From Anaerolineae bacterium (lineage in GTDB: Bacteria > Chloroflexota > Anaerolineae > Anaerolineales > UBA11579): DNA of 64,000 bases. Both the position numbers and the translations under genes were made by a program. Location: positions 1-64,000 of the forward strand of contig SCUK01000003.1 of NCBI GenBank assembly GCA_004297445.1. The letters are read 5' to 3'. Positions 1-8,659 of this stretch are shown piece by piece (within the stretch, counting starts at the first letter, position 1; the number at the start of each line of letters is the position of its first letter). The notes beneath the pieces were generated by a model, which worked only from the letters and a program-made list of their open reading frames with translations, had not been told where the DNA came from and searched no databases.

Positions 1-2
1 GC

Positions 3-1568
3 CCCGGTTTCGGCGAGCTAATTTCCCAAATTCTGCATGAAACCGGCGGATATGAGTGCATGCTTGCGCGAACCGGCAAGGATGCCCTTGAGCGCGCCAA
101 AACCCATCCGATTGGACTATGCATCCTTGATGGGGATTTGAACGATTCGCTTGATAAGGTGGTTCAGGCGCTTCGAAAACAGAAGGATGACATGTTGCTG
201 GTTATCATCCCACCGGAGGGGGACGAAAAAGTCTCTGATTTCTCGGAATTGAGCGCAGACGGGGTGTTGCCAAAACCGTTCTACCTGCCGGACCTGATTA
301 CGACGGTTGAGCGGGTGATTAAGGACTTCCCACCACAAGTTCGACCCAAGGTGGATACGGGCTCGTTACGGGATGAGGAACTCCCCGCAACGCCGCCTAA
401 AGCGGATACCGTACCGGCCTGGCTGCAGGACGTTAATGCCGCGGCCCAGCACCTGACGCGGATGTCACTCGAATCGGCTTCGCAGGCCTCGCTCATTACG
501 CGCGGAGACAAGATTTGGGCGTACGCTGGCGAGTTGCCGCAACAAGCGGTGGAAGAACTGGCACGGGCCGTCGGCCAGCATTGGTCCGGTGGGGGCAGTG
601 ATCTGGCGCGGTTCGTCCATCTTGAGGCCACCGGCGGCGACTACATGATGTATGCCACAGATCTGGGCGGCAGTTTCGTGCTGGTGATGGTGTTTGACAA
701 CGAGACGCCGTTCAGCAAGATTCGGTCTCAGGCCAGCAATCTTGCAACCCGGCTCTCCACAACACCCCCAGAGACCATGGATGACGCCCGCAAAACAATA
801 TTTGATGGGGATGACGACACCGATGTTCTGCCGATGGCACCCTTGCTGGACGACGTCCCGCCCCCAATACCGGGCGATTGGATACCCGAGAACCTGACCG
901 GGGCGGCTCGCGAGCCATTTCTCACCGAATTGCTGAAAGACAGCCCATCTAAATCCGGCTTCAGTAAAGAGACCAGCCCCGCCACGCGTAGACCGAATTC
1001 CGACCTGGCAACCGAAGAGGGCGGCGCGTTGACTTCACCGTCTCGAATTCCTGATTATGCAGCTGACACGATGGTCAGCCAGCCAGATGCAGACCCCGGC
1101 TATACCGGGGCAACGATGCCCAGTAAGAGCGGCAAACCGCAGGATCGGGCGGTGAGGCTCGAACCGATCTCGCCGGCGATGGTCAACCTGGTTTATTCCT
1201 GTGTGCTCATCCCGCGCCTGCCTGAGCATTACCTGACGGGTGACCTGGGTGGCAGGGTGTCAGAATGGGTGACCCAACTGTGCCTGGCCTTCGGATGGCG
1301 ATTGGAACAACTTTCCGTGCGACCGGAAGCCCTGCAATGGATGGTTAACGTCCCGCCGCAGACTTCACCGGGATACCTGATGCGAATCATCCGCCAGCAT
1401 ACCTCACGCCGCCTGTTCGTCGAGTTCCCGCGTTTCGCTGACAGTAATCCCAGCGGCGACTTTTGGGCGCCCGGATACCTAATTATGGGTGGGCCGCAGG
1501 CACCACCGCCACAACTGGTGAAGGACTTCATCAAGGAAACGCGCGTCCGGCAGGGAATCACAAAATAG
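3..1568 (+). CDS. Receiver - roadblock/LC7-like - degenerate IS200/IS605 Y1 transposase-like fusion (5' partial)
   Basis: The frame is open to the left edge, so the true start lies outside the window; residues are counted from the ATG at 60. Residues 1-90 are the back of a CheY-type receiver, with the likely phospho-acceptor Asp24 in 'CILDGDL' and Lys72 in 'LPKPF'. Residues about 120-232 resemble a roadblock/LC7 domain. A Pro/Ser/Thr-rich linker runs to about 373. Residues 374-502 follow the whole IS200/IS605 TnpA (Y1 HUH) fold: 'LVYSCVLIP' strand, 'WRLEQLSV', 'TSRRLFVEFP' and the final helix 'LVKDFIKET'. The HUH histidines are Ala424 and Gln426 ('PEALQW' where TnpA has D-H-U-H) and the catalytic Tyr is Phe490, so cleavage activity is not expected. 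I infer a domesticated nucleic-acid-binding or dimerisation module in a signalling protein. A hairpin terminator follows. Confidence 0.75.
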   Translation, partial: PGFGELISQILHETGGYECMLARTGKDALERAKTHPIGLCILDGDLNDSLDKVVQALRKQKDDMLLVIIPPEGDEKVSDFSELSADGVLPKPFYLPDLITTVERVIKDFPPQVRPKVDTGSLRDEELPATPPKADTVPAWLQDVNAAAQHLTRMSLESASQASLITRGDKIWAYAGELPQQAVEELARAVGQHWSGGGSDLARFVHLEATGGDYMMYATDLGGSFVLVMVFDNETPFSKIRSQASNLATRLSTTPPETMDDARKTIFDGDDDTDVLPMAPLLDDVPPPIPGDWIPENLTGAAREPFLTELLKDSPSKSGFSKETSPATRRPNSDLATEEGGALTSPSRIPDYAADTMVSQPDADPGYTGATMPSKSGKPQDRAVRLEPISPAMVNLVYSCVLIPRLPEHYLTGDLGGRVSEWVTQLCLAFGWRLEQLSVRPEALQWMVNVPPQTSPGYLMRIIRQHTSRRLFVEFPRFADSNPSGDFWAPGYLIMGGPQAPPPQLVKDFIKETRVRQGITK

Positions 1569-1595
1569 CCGGCCCACTCGATACCATGAACACCC

Positions 1596-1625
1596 GACTC
1601 CCGAGATATACGGGAGTCTTTTCTT
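1596..1625 (+). terminator. Rho-independent terminator after the receiver/LC7/Y1-like gene
   Basis: Perfect 8-bp stem GACTCCCG (1596-1603) / CGGGAGTC (1611-1618) with a 7-base loop, followed by TTTTCTT. It separates the first gene from polA. Confidence 0.85.
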
Positions 1626-1643
1626 AGCTAAAAACAGAACAAA

Positions 1644-1652
1644 TGTTACAAT
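1644..1652 (+). promoter_or_regulatory. Extended -10 promoter of polA
   Basis: TGT-TACAAT at 1644-1652 fits an extended -10 element (TGnTANAAT). No good -35 is visible. It lies just after the preceding terminator, about 34 bases before the polA ATG. A GGAGG ribosome site at 1676-1680 fixes the ATG at 1687. Confidence 0.6.
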
Positions 1653-1686
1653 AATTCTCTAAATCCCCACGATTTGGAGGGATCCC

Positions 1687-4488
1687 ATGCCTGAAACCCT
1701 GTATCTAATTGACGGCCATGCGCTGGCCTACCGGACGTATTTTGCGTTGACCGGTGCGGGAGGAAACACCAGTCGCTGGAATACCAGCAAAGGCGAACCG
1801 ACGGCCGGGATATTCGGATTCACCAGCGTTCTCCTGCGCCTGCTGGAGCAGGAACGCCCTGACTATTTGATGGTGGCCTTTGATGTGGGGGCTACTTTTC
1901 GTGATGAACTATTTCCCGAGTACAAGGGTACCCGCGAGAAGATGCCGGATGACCTGCGCTCACAAATCGAGCGAATGCGGGAACTGGTGGACGCGTTCAA
2001 CATCCCGCGCCTGGAAATGGACGGCTATGAAGCCGATGATGTATTGGGCAGCATCGCGCAGAAGGCGGCCAAACAGGGGCTTGGGGTGAAGATCATTACC
2101 GGCGACCGCGACCTGTTACAGCTGGTGGCCAAGCGTATCTTTGTGAGCCTGCCGGGAAAGAAATTGGCAGATAGTACGGATTACAACGCGGAAAACGTGA
2201 AGGAAGTGTTTGGTGTTGAAGCCGGCCAGATTGTGGATTACAAGGCGCTGGTGGGGGACACCTCGGACAATATCCCCGGAGTGGCAGGGATTGGACAGAA
2301 GACGGCAGAAAAACTGCTGGCCGATTATGGGTCGTTGGACAAAATCTATGCGCATTTGGATGAATTGCCGGCAGGGCAGCGGACAAAGCTGGCGGAAGGC
2401 AAGGAGAATGCGTATTTGAGCCAGAAACTAGCGCGCATCATCACTGACCTGGACATACCACTCGACCTGGAAAAAGGACGCATCCGTAATTTTGACCCGG
2501 AGACGGTACAGGCACTATTCCGCGAACTGGAGTTCCGCAGCCTTATGGGGCGTTTGAATACGGTGATGCAACTGCTGGGAATGGCCGAACCGCCACTACC
2601 GCCAGTGGGCCAGCAAATTGCGTTGTTTGGCGGGGAGACCGCCGCGGTGGAGGCGCCGCCGGCAACGAACATCGACCTCGAAACCATAATTGTGGACACC
2701 CCGGAATTAATGGCTTCCATGGTGAAGGCTCTGTCCAAAGCCAAGATGATCGCATTCGACTGCGAGACGACCGGCGTGGACCAAATGCTGGCGGAGCTGG
2801 TGGGGATTTCTCTGGCAACAAATGGCGAGAAAGGATATTACATTCCGGTGGCCCACAAGGCCGGCGAGCAGTTGCCGCTGGAGGATGTGCTTGAGGCGCT
2901 GAAAGGTCCGCTCACCAATCCGGACATTCCCAAAGTGGCCCACAATGCCAAGTACGACTACGTCGTGCTGCGGCGTTACGGGTTGGATGTGCAGCCCGTG
3001 GGGTTCGATACGATGATCGGGGAGTGGTTAGTCCACCCGGATTCGCGAAACCTCGGGTTGAAAGATCTCGCGTGGGTGCGACTCGATATTCAGATGACAA
3101 AGATAGAAGAGTTAATCGGCAAAGGCAAGAAGCAAATTACGATGGCCGAAGTTCCGATTGAGTACGCCGCGCCGTATGCGGCGGCGGATGCAGCGATCAC
3201 GTACCGGCTGGTGGAGCCGGTACGCAAGGACGTGAAGAAAGCAAAAGCGGACGGGTTACTTGAGGACATTGAAATGCCGCTGGTGCTGGTGCTTGCGGAG
3301 ATGGAGATGAACGGAATCGCTCTGGATGAGCCGTTCTTATCCGGTATGTCCGGGGAGTTGCAGCAACGACTGGGCGAGATTGACGAACAGGTTTACAAGA
3401 TGGTCGGCTATGAGTTCAATTTGAATTCGACGCAGAAATTAAGCCAGGCGCTCTTTGAAACCCTGAAATTGACACCTCCTGAAGGGACTACCAAGACCGC
3501 CAGCGGACACTACTCGACTGCCGCCGGTGTGCTGGAAGAGATGGAGAAGAGCCATCCGGTGGTGGCGCTCCTCCTGGAACAGCGGGAACTTTCGAAGTTG
3601 AAGTCCACCTATGTGGATGCACTGCCTACCCAGGTCAACCCGGCCACGGGACGGGTGCATACATCCTATTCACAGACAGGGGTGGTGACTGGCAGGATTT
3701 CGTCGAACAACCCTAATCTTCAGAACATCCCAATCCGCACTGAATTGGGGCGCAAGGTGCGGCAGGCGTTTATTGCCGAGCCGGGAAACTTGCTGGTGGC
3801 GGCCGATTACTCACAGGTGGAGCTGCGAATCGTGGCCCACATGGCAGACGATGAAGCGATGATTCAGGCGTTTCTGGAAGACCAGGATATCCATGCCGCA
3901 ACGGCTGCGGCTATCTACGGGATAAAGATTAAGGACGTTGACTCTGACATGCGCCGCCATGCCAAGGCCATCAATTTTGGGCTAATCTACGGCATGAGTG
4001 CGTTTGGTCTGACCCGCACCACCGACCTGACGCTGGCCGAAGCGGAGGATTTCGTCAAGGCTTACTTTGACCGATTCACCGGCGTGAAGGCTTTTCTGGA
4101 AAAAACCCGGAAACATGCCCTTGAAAAAGAGTTCGTGGAGACCTTGTTGGGGCGGCGGCGATACTTCCATGGGCTGGGGACTCAGAGCAACCAACTAATT
4201 CGGAACCGAATGCTGCGCGAGGCGATTAACTCTCCGGTGCAGGGAACAGCGGCGGATATCATGAAGCTTGCCATGTTGGAAGTGCAGCGCGAAATCGACG
4301 CTGGAAGGCTGAAAGCCAGGATGCTGCTTCAAGTTCATGACGAGTTGGTGCTGGAGTGCGCCGAGAAGGATGCCAAGAAAGTGGGGGCGCTGGTGCAAGC
4401 AAAGATGGCAGAGGCATATGCCCTGAAAGTGCCCCTGAAGACCGAGGCGCGGGCTGGTATCAATTGGGGTAAAATGACTCCACTCTAG
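1687..4488 (+). CDS. polA: DNA polymerase I
   Basis: Repair and Okazaki-fragment-processing polymerase of 933 aa, the usual length for a three-domain Pol I. Residues 1 to about 290 form the 5'-3' exonuclease (flap nuclease), with the acidic 'GDRDLLQL' and 'GDTSDNIPG' segments. Residues about 330-520 are the 3'-5' exonuclease and look proofreading-competent: 'DCETTG' (Asp358, Glu360), 'HNAKYD' and Tyr497/Asp501 in 'YAAADAA'. The polymerase domain has motif A 'DYSQVELR' (Asp707), motif B 'RRHAKAINFGLIYG' and motif C 'QVHDE' (Asp885). The start is supported by GGAGG six bases upstream. It has its own promoter. Confidence 0.98.
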   Translation: MPETLYLIDGHALAYRTYFALTGAGGNTSRWNTSKGEPTAGIFGFTSVLLRLLEQERPDYLMVAFDVGATFRDELFPEYKGTREKMPDDLRSQIERMRELVDAFNIPRLEMDGYEADDVLGSIAQKAAKQGLGVKIITGDRDLLQLVAKRIFVSLPGKKLADSTDYNAENVKEVFGVEAGQIVDYKALVGDTSDNIPGVAGIGQKTAEKLLADYGSLDKIYAHLDELPAGQRTKLAEGKENAYLSQKLARIITDLDIPLDLEKGRIRNFDPETVQALFRELEFRSLMGRLNTVMQLLGMAEPPLPPVGQQIALFGGETAAVEAPPATNIDLETIIVDTPELMASMVKALSKAKMIAFDCETTGVDQMLAELVGISLATNGEKGYYIPVAHKAGEQLPLEDVLEALKGPLTNPDIPKVAHNAKYDYVVLRRYGLDVQPVGFDTMIGEWLVHPDSRNLGLKDLAWVRLDIQMTKIEELIGKGKKQITMAEVPIEYAAPYAAADAAITYRLVEPVRKDVKKAKADGLLEDIEMPLVLVLAEMEMNGIALDEPFLSGMSGELQQRLGEIDEQVYKMVGYEFNLNSTQKLSQALFETLKLTPPEGTTKTASGHYSTAAGVLEEMEKSHPVVALLLEQRELSKLKSTYVDALPTQVNPATGRVHTSYSQTGVVTGRISSNNPNLQNIPIRTELGRKVRQAFIAEPGNLLVAADYSQVELRIVAHMADDEAMIQAFLEDQDIHAATAAAIYGIKIKDVDSDMRRHAKAINFGLIYGMSAFGLTRTTDLTLAEAEDFVKAYFDRFTGVKAFLEKTRKHALEKEFVETLLGRRRYFHGLGTQSNQLIRNRMLREAINSPVQGTAADIMKLAMLEVQREIDAGRLKARMLLQVHDELVLECAEKDAKKVGALVQAKMAEAYALKVPLKTEARAGINWGKMTPL

Positions 4489-4529
4489 GCAGATACCTAC
4501 CCTCAAAACCTCCGAAACGAATTTTACAA

Positions 4530-6845
4530 ATGGCTGGACGAGAAGACGTTTACAAAGAAGCAATGAGTCAGGGCCATTCGGCAGCATGGGATGGCAACTG
4601 GAAACGCGCCGCCGATCAGTACCAGGCGGCGGTGGCGGAATTCCCTGACCGGCAACAAGCCATTTCCAGTCTGGGACTGGCCTTCTTTGAACTTACGCGT
4701 TATGAAGACGCCAAGAAATGTTACGAGCGCGGCGTCGCTTTGGCGCCAGATGATCCGCTGCCGGTGGAAAAAATCGCCGAGATTCATGAGCGGATGGGGA
4801 GTTTGAAAGAGGCTGCTGAATTCTCCATGCGAGCGGCCGACCTGTACCTCAAGCTTAGAGACCCTGATAAAGCGATTGAAAACTGGACTCGCGTGACGCA
4901 GTTAGTGCCCGAGCATTTGAAGGCGCATTCGCGCATGGCGCTGGTATTTGAACGTCTGGGACGTACCGCTCAGGCTATCCGGGAATACATCAACGTGGCC
5001 GCTTTGCTGCAGGATGCCGGGCAGATTGAAGAAGCTATCAAGACAGTAGAGCATGCGGTAAAACTGGATCCCAGTAACCAGGAAGGGAAACAAGCTTTCC
5101 AGCTGGCACAGGCAAACAAGACTCTGCCCAAGCCCAAGCGCCAAAAAGGCGGCACAGGTCCGCTGCGCATGGCGGCGGTGAAGGATATGGGGAAGATGCC
5201 GCCGGAATTGGCCCGAATTGGGCAGGATACACCCGACCCGATTGCTGAGTCACGCCAGCAGGCGCTAACGGCCCTGGCTGAAGTGTTGTTTGATATTTCC
5301 TCTGATGATGTGGATGAAGAGAAAGCGGCGCGGCGAGGTCTGCGTTTTAGTCTGGGCAAAGAAAGCGGGGGACCGGATTACAACAAGATTGCCAAGCATG
5401 TTAGTCAGGCGATTGACATGCAGACGCGGGCCAAAGAGGATGAGGCAGCCAACGAGCTCAAGAACGCCATTGAAGCGGGGCTGGACTTCCCGCCCGCTTA
5501 TTTTAGTCTTGGACTTTTGTATTTCAAGCGAGGTCAGCAGGAAAGCGCGCTGCGCAACCTTGCCCGATCGGTCAAGCACCCGGATTATGCCCTGGCCTCG
5601 CGGTTGCTGATCGCTGATATGGAATCGGCGCGGGGCGATCTTAATGATGCCGCGGTGAGTTACCTGGAAGCGTTGAAGATCGCGGAGTGTTCGGTGTTGA
5701 CGCCAGATATGGCCGACATCATGCGACAGAATTATGAACCGCTCATCGAGGCCAATGCTCAGGAGTCGGATGAGGACCTCCTTAAGCAAATCTGCACCAA
5801 TATTATGGATATGCTGATGCAGCCCAATTGGCGCAAAGCATTGTTGGAAGCGCGGCAACAACTTCCGACCGCGGCGACAGGCTCGCTGCTTTCTCCGCTT
5901 GCCAGTATCCTGACACAGGCGAAGAGTTCTGAAATGGTCGAGGCGATGGCACGCATCAACAGTCTGGCGCGGCGGGGATTCTTCCGAACGGCGATGGAAG
6001 AGTCTTTTTCGCTGCTTGCGCAGGCACCTACATATCTGCCGCTGCATGTACATATGGGCGAATTGCTATTCCGCCAAGAACGGCATCCGGAGGCGATACG
6101 CAAGTTCACCATGGTGGCGAATGCTTACAGTTCCAGGGGCGAGCCTGCGCAGGCCACCAACCTGCTGCGACGAGTGGTCGAGATCGCGCCAATGGATATG
6201 CGCTCGCGCAATCGCTTGATTGAGCAGTTGATGGACCAGGGGCAAGTGGATGATGCGATTGAGGAATACACCAATCTGGCCGATATGTATTACCGGTTGG
6301 CTGAATTGAACAATGCCCGTTCCACCTATGAGCGCGCTTTGCGGGTGGCACAACAAGCGGATGCCAGCGCAGCGTGGAGCGGACGAATCCTGCATCGCAT
6401 GGCGGATATTGATATGCAACGACTGGACTGGCGGCAGGCCCTGCGAGTGTATGAACAATTGCGGACAATTTATCCGGATGACAAGACGGCCCGATCGCTG
6501 GTGGTTGACCTGAACGTGAGGCTGGGCCAGGACAAGCAAGCCTCTGCTGAATTAGACAATTACCTGTCGTATCTTTCGAGCCAAGCCAAAGAAAAGGATG
6601 CCATAGAGTTTGTGGATGCGCTCCTGAACGAAAGTCCCGAACTGGTCTTTGCCCGCCAGCGGCTGGCCGAACTCTACCAGCAAACGCGTCAGGCAGAGAA
6701 AGCTATCAAGGAATGGGATGTGGTGGGTGAAACGCTTGCCCAGAAGGGTGATATGGAAGGCGCAAAGCAAGCCATACGCGCCATCTTGGTGCTCAATCCG
6801 CCCAATGTTGAGCAATATCGCCAATTGCTCCAGCGATTGGGCTAG
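4530..6845 (+). CDS. Large tetratricopeptide-repeat protein
   Basis: A 771-aa protein made almost entirely of TPR-type helix pairs; for example the segment 'AISSLGLAFFELTRYEDAKK' and several 'A..Y..A' repeats in the N-terminal 200 and C-terminal 350 residues. A basic low-complexity stretch (KPKRQKGG) near residue 200 splits two repeat blocks. There is no signal peptide or TM segment, so it is probably a cytoplasmic scaffold. It follows polA by 41 bases without a terminator and may be read through from it. No clear ribosome site precedes the ATG. The binding partner cannot be read from the sequence. Confidence 0.85.
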   Translation: MAGREDVYKEAMSQGHSAAWDGNWKRAADQYQAAVAEFPDRQQAISSLGLAFFELTRYEDAKKCYERGVALAPDDPLPVEKIAEIHERMGSLKEAAEFSMRAADLYLKLRDPDKAIENWTRVTQLVPEHLKAHSRMALVFERLGRTAQAIREYINVAALLQDAGQIEEAIKTVEHAVKLDPSNQEGKQAFQLAQANKTLPKPKRQKGGTGPLRMAAVKDMGKMPPELARIGQDTPDPIAESRQQALTALAEVLFDISSDDVDEEKAARRGLRFSLGKESGGPDYNKIAKHVSQAIDMQTRAKEDEAANELKNAIEAGLDFPPAYFSLGLLYFKRGQQESALRNLARSVKHPDYALASRLLIADMESARGDLNDAAVSYLEALKIAECSVLTPDMADIMRQNYEPLIEANAQESDEDLLKQICTNIMDMLMQPNWRKALLEARQQLPTAATGSLLSPLASILTQAKSSEMVEAMARINSLARRGFFRTAMEESFSLLAQAPTYLPLHVHMGELLFRQERHPEAIRKFTMVANAYSSRGEPAQATNLLRRVVEIAPMDMRSRNRLIEQLMDQGQVDDAIEEYTNLADMYYRLAELNNARSTYERALRVAQQADASAAWSGRILHRMADIDMQRLDWRQALRVYEQLRTIYPDDKTARSLVVDLNVRLGQDKQASAELDNYLSYLSSQAKEKDAIEFVDALLNESPELVFARQRLAELYQQTRQAEKAIKEWDVVGETLAQKGDMEGAKQAIRAILVLNPPNVEQYRQLLQRLG

Positions 6846-6867
6846 TCCTAATCATGATGTGAACGTG

Positions 6868-6891
6868 TGAGCCTCGAAAGAGGCTCATTTT
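6868..6891 (+). terminator. Rho-independent terminator after the TPR gene
   Basis: Perfect 8-bp stem TGAGCCTC (6868-6875) / GAGGCTCA (6880-6887) closed by a GAAA tetraloop and followed by TTTT. It lies between convergent genes. Confidence 0.9.
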
Positions 6892-6906
6892 GGTTATGCG
6901 GGAGAG

Positions 6907-7866
6907 TTAGTACCAGATTCGAAACGATGTGTGGAGTTCCAACACAAGTCCGTTGAATCGAACTTCCAGGATGATTTCGGCAACGCCAACCTGTGTTGAA
7001 ACGGCTTGAAAGTTAAAACTGGCTATGCCATTGGAATCGGTAAGTAACGCGCCAAGTGGCGTGGCCAGGCCATCCGGGGCCACGAATACCGCACTGACAG
7101 ACGCACCTGTTACCGGCACGCGACTTTGGTCTCGAACGGAAATGATCAGGGTTTGATTTTCGCCCAGCGGGACCTGTGCGCGTTGCGGGAATGCCCGAAC
7201 TGCCAGATCGGTCACCACCGAATAGGCGGGCAAAAGGTCACGTTCCGGTAAGAGCATACTATTGTCCAGCCGCAGCGTCTGAAACCAGACCTCGCCCAGG
7301 TGGGCAATCGTGATGCCGTCGTCGGCGGGTAATTCGGGATGCCACTCCAGCCGAGCATATTCGAAATACTGCCAAAGCATGTTGCCATGTACTTCGAGTC
7401 CGGACACCGGGCGGCCAAAGGACAGCGGTCCGTCAAACTCTTCGTAGAATTCAAAGAAAGCGTAACAGACGGGAAAATCCCAGCCAATTTTCTGCTGACA
7501 GCCGCTCGTCGCGGAAGTTAAGTTCACCTGACCGCCAGGGGTATAGGCCAACACCCCCAGCGGAGAGCGGACGATTCGTTCGCCCAGGGGACGGTTCAGC
7601 CGACGCTCCAGTCTGGCGCGCTGGAAATACTGAACTTCGTAGCCAGTTTCTTCTTCCAGAATGATCCCGGTAATCGGGTAGCCGTAGACGAATTCTGCCA
7701 TCGGGTGGGCGCGATAATATTGCAGGAATTCCCCTTCAACCCAGTGACCGGTCTGGGAAAAGTACTCGCGTTCGGTATCCTGTGCCAGTGCGGGCGCAGC
7801 GCCAAACAAGCCCACAAGGGCCAACAGGAGTGCAAGAATGACCTTGCTCCTCTGGTATCGCCTCAC
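6907..7866 (-). CDS. Secreted protein with two LGFP-like repeats and an Ig-like domain
   Basis: 319 aa with a signal peptide (basic start, hydrophobic 9-26, cut likely after 'APALA'). Two related repeats follow: residues about 37-89 ('FVYGYPITG', 'EVQYFQRARLE') and about 133-178 ('LSFGRPVSGLEV', 'LWQYFEYARLEWHPE'). They share a Gly-x-Pro turn and a Q-Y-F-x-x-A-R-L-E strand, a pattern I associate with extracellular Chloroflexota proteins. Residues about 215-319 look like a bacterial Ig-like domain. The start is GTG at 7866, chosen because a TACAAT box ends exactly six bases upstream, so the mRNA is probably leaderless. Likely a cell-surface or exported binding protein; the ligand is unknown. 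Confidence 0.7.
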   Translation of the reverse strand: MRRYQRSKVILALLLALVGLFGAAPALAQDTEREYFSQTGHWVEGEFLQYYRAHPMAEFVYGYPITGIILEEETGYEVQYFQRARLERRLNRPLGERIVRSPLGVLAYTPGGQVNLTSATSGCQQKIGWDFPVCYAFFEFYEEFDGPLSFGRPVSGLEVHGNMLWQYFEYARLEWHPELPADDGITIAHLGEVWFQTLRLDNSMLLPERDLLPAYSVVTDLAVRAFPQRAQVPLGENQTLIISVRDQSRVPVTGASVSAVFVAPDGLATPLGALLTDSNGIASFNFQAVSTQVGVAEIILEVRFNGLVLELHTSFRIWY

Positions 7867-7872
7867 ACATTC

Positions 7873-7878
7873 ATTGTA
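7873..7878 (-). promoter_or_regulatory. -10 box of a probably leaderless transcript (secreted repeat protein)
   Basis: TACAAT on the minus strand, followed by six bases and then the GTG start at 7866. The expected transcription start coincides with the start codon. There is no Shine-Dalgarno site. Confidence 0.55.
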
Positions 7879-7925
7879 TCTTGCTTTTTTGTCAGGTCAA
7901 CCGGGTCGGGAATTGGCTTTTCCGG

Positions 7926-8600
7926 CTATTTTGCCAGGAGGTGAGGGAGTTCAGCCACACTTGGGAGGATGGCGTCGGCACCCGCAGCGATGAGTTCAGA
8001 TTCTTCTCCAAAGCCCGATAAGACACCAACCGTTTGGGAACCTGCCGCCCGACCTGCTCGTATATCGACCGTGGTATCTCCAATCATCAGACATTCGTGC
8101 GGGTCAACGTTTGTTTGCGCGGCGCTCCAGAGAATCGGATCCGGGTACGGTTTCGTGCGGGGAGTAGTTTGGGAACTGGCTACACCGGCGAAGTACTGGC
8201 GAAGATGGAATTGTTGAAGAAATGCATCCGTGCCCCGGGGTCCGCGGGCGGTGACGATTGTCATTGGATAATAGGGCCGAAGGGTTTCAAGGGCTGCCTG
8301 TATTCCATCGATGAGTTGAAAGTGATGGTTGCTGGGACGCTCCCTGTGGAGCCATTCTCCCAGGCGGTGAAGTTCATCATCCAAGCCCAGCCGGTCCGGG
8401 AGACCGAATAGACGATTCGCGGGTGATTCCATTGCCATCACCAACCACCGGGCGGCTTTGTTTGGGTCACGATGTGGGAGAATCGCAGTAAATGGAGACA
8501 GCAGGCGAGCGAAGCGAGCAGCATACTGGTCATCGGTATCACTCAGAGTGCCGTCCACATCGAAGCAGAGGGCTTTAATGCGCGAGATATCTAGGGGCAT
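7926..8600 (-). CDS. HAD-superfamily hydrolase, phosphoglycolate-phosphatase-like
   Basis: 224 aa. Motif I is 'DVDGTLSD' (nucleophile Asp14, acid/base Asp16), motif II is the Thr in 'VTARGPRG', and motif IV is 'MIGDTTVDIRAG' followed by the 'AGSQTVGVLSGFG' segment typical of the Gph/PpaX group. A helical cap occupies about residues 20-90. Cytoplasmic Mg-dependent phosphomonoesterase; the substrate is not deducible. The ATG at 8600 is preceded by TAGAAT and eight bases, so the mRNA is probably leaderless or nearly so. It is divergent from the DUF3054 gene. Confidence 0.88.
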   Translation of the reverse strand: MPLDISRIKALCFDVDGTLSDTDDQYAARFARLLSPFTAILPHRDPNKAARWLVMAMESPANRLFGLPDRLGLDDELHRLGEWLHRERPSNHHFQLIDGIQAALETLRPYYPMTIVTARGPRGTDAFLQQFHLRQYFAGVASSQTTPRTKPYPDPILWSAAQTNVDPHECLMIGDTTVDIRAGRAAGSQTVGVLSGFGEESELIAAGADAILPSVAELPHLLAK

Positions 8601-8608
8601 GGCAAGCG

Positions 8609-8614
8609 ATTCTA
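8609..8614 (-). promoter_or_regulatory. -10 box of the HAD hydrolase gene
   Basis: TAGAAT on the minus strand, eight bases from the ATG at 8600, in the short divergent region shared with the + strand gene at 8660. Confidence 0.45.
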
Positions 8615-8647
8615 CCGCGATGTTCGCGCCCGAACTTTGTATTGGAG

Positions 8648-8653
8648 TAAACT
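8648..8653 (+). promoter_or_regulatory. -10 box of the DUF3054-sigma-anti-sigma operon
   Basis: TAAACT followed by six bases and the ATG at 8660, consistent with a leaderless transcript. No convincing -35. Confidence 0.4.
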
Positions 8654-8659
8654 AGGCGC

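Noticed and set aside
1179-1568. An intact IS200/IS605 insertion sequence
   Set aside because: The transposase-like part is fused in frame to a signalling protein and lacks all catalytic residues. No IS ends, tnpB or omegaRNA-like region is visible.
5265-6053. 262-codon open frame on the - strand
   Set aside because: Antisense to the TPR gene; His/Arg-rich composition typical of a shadow frame.
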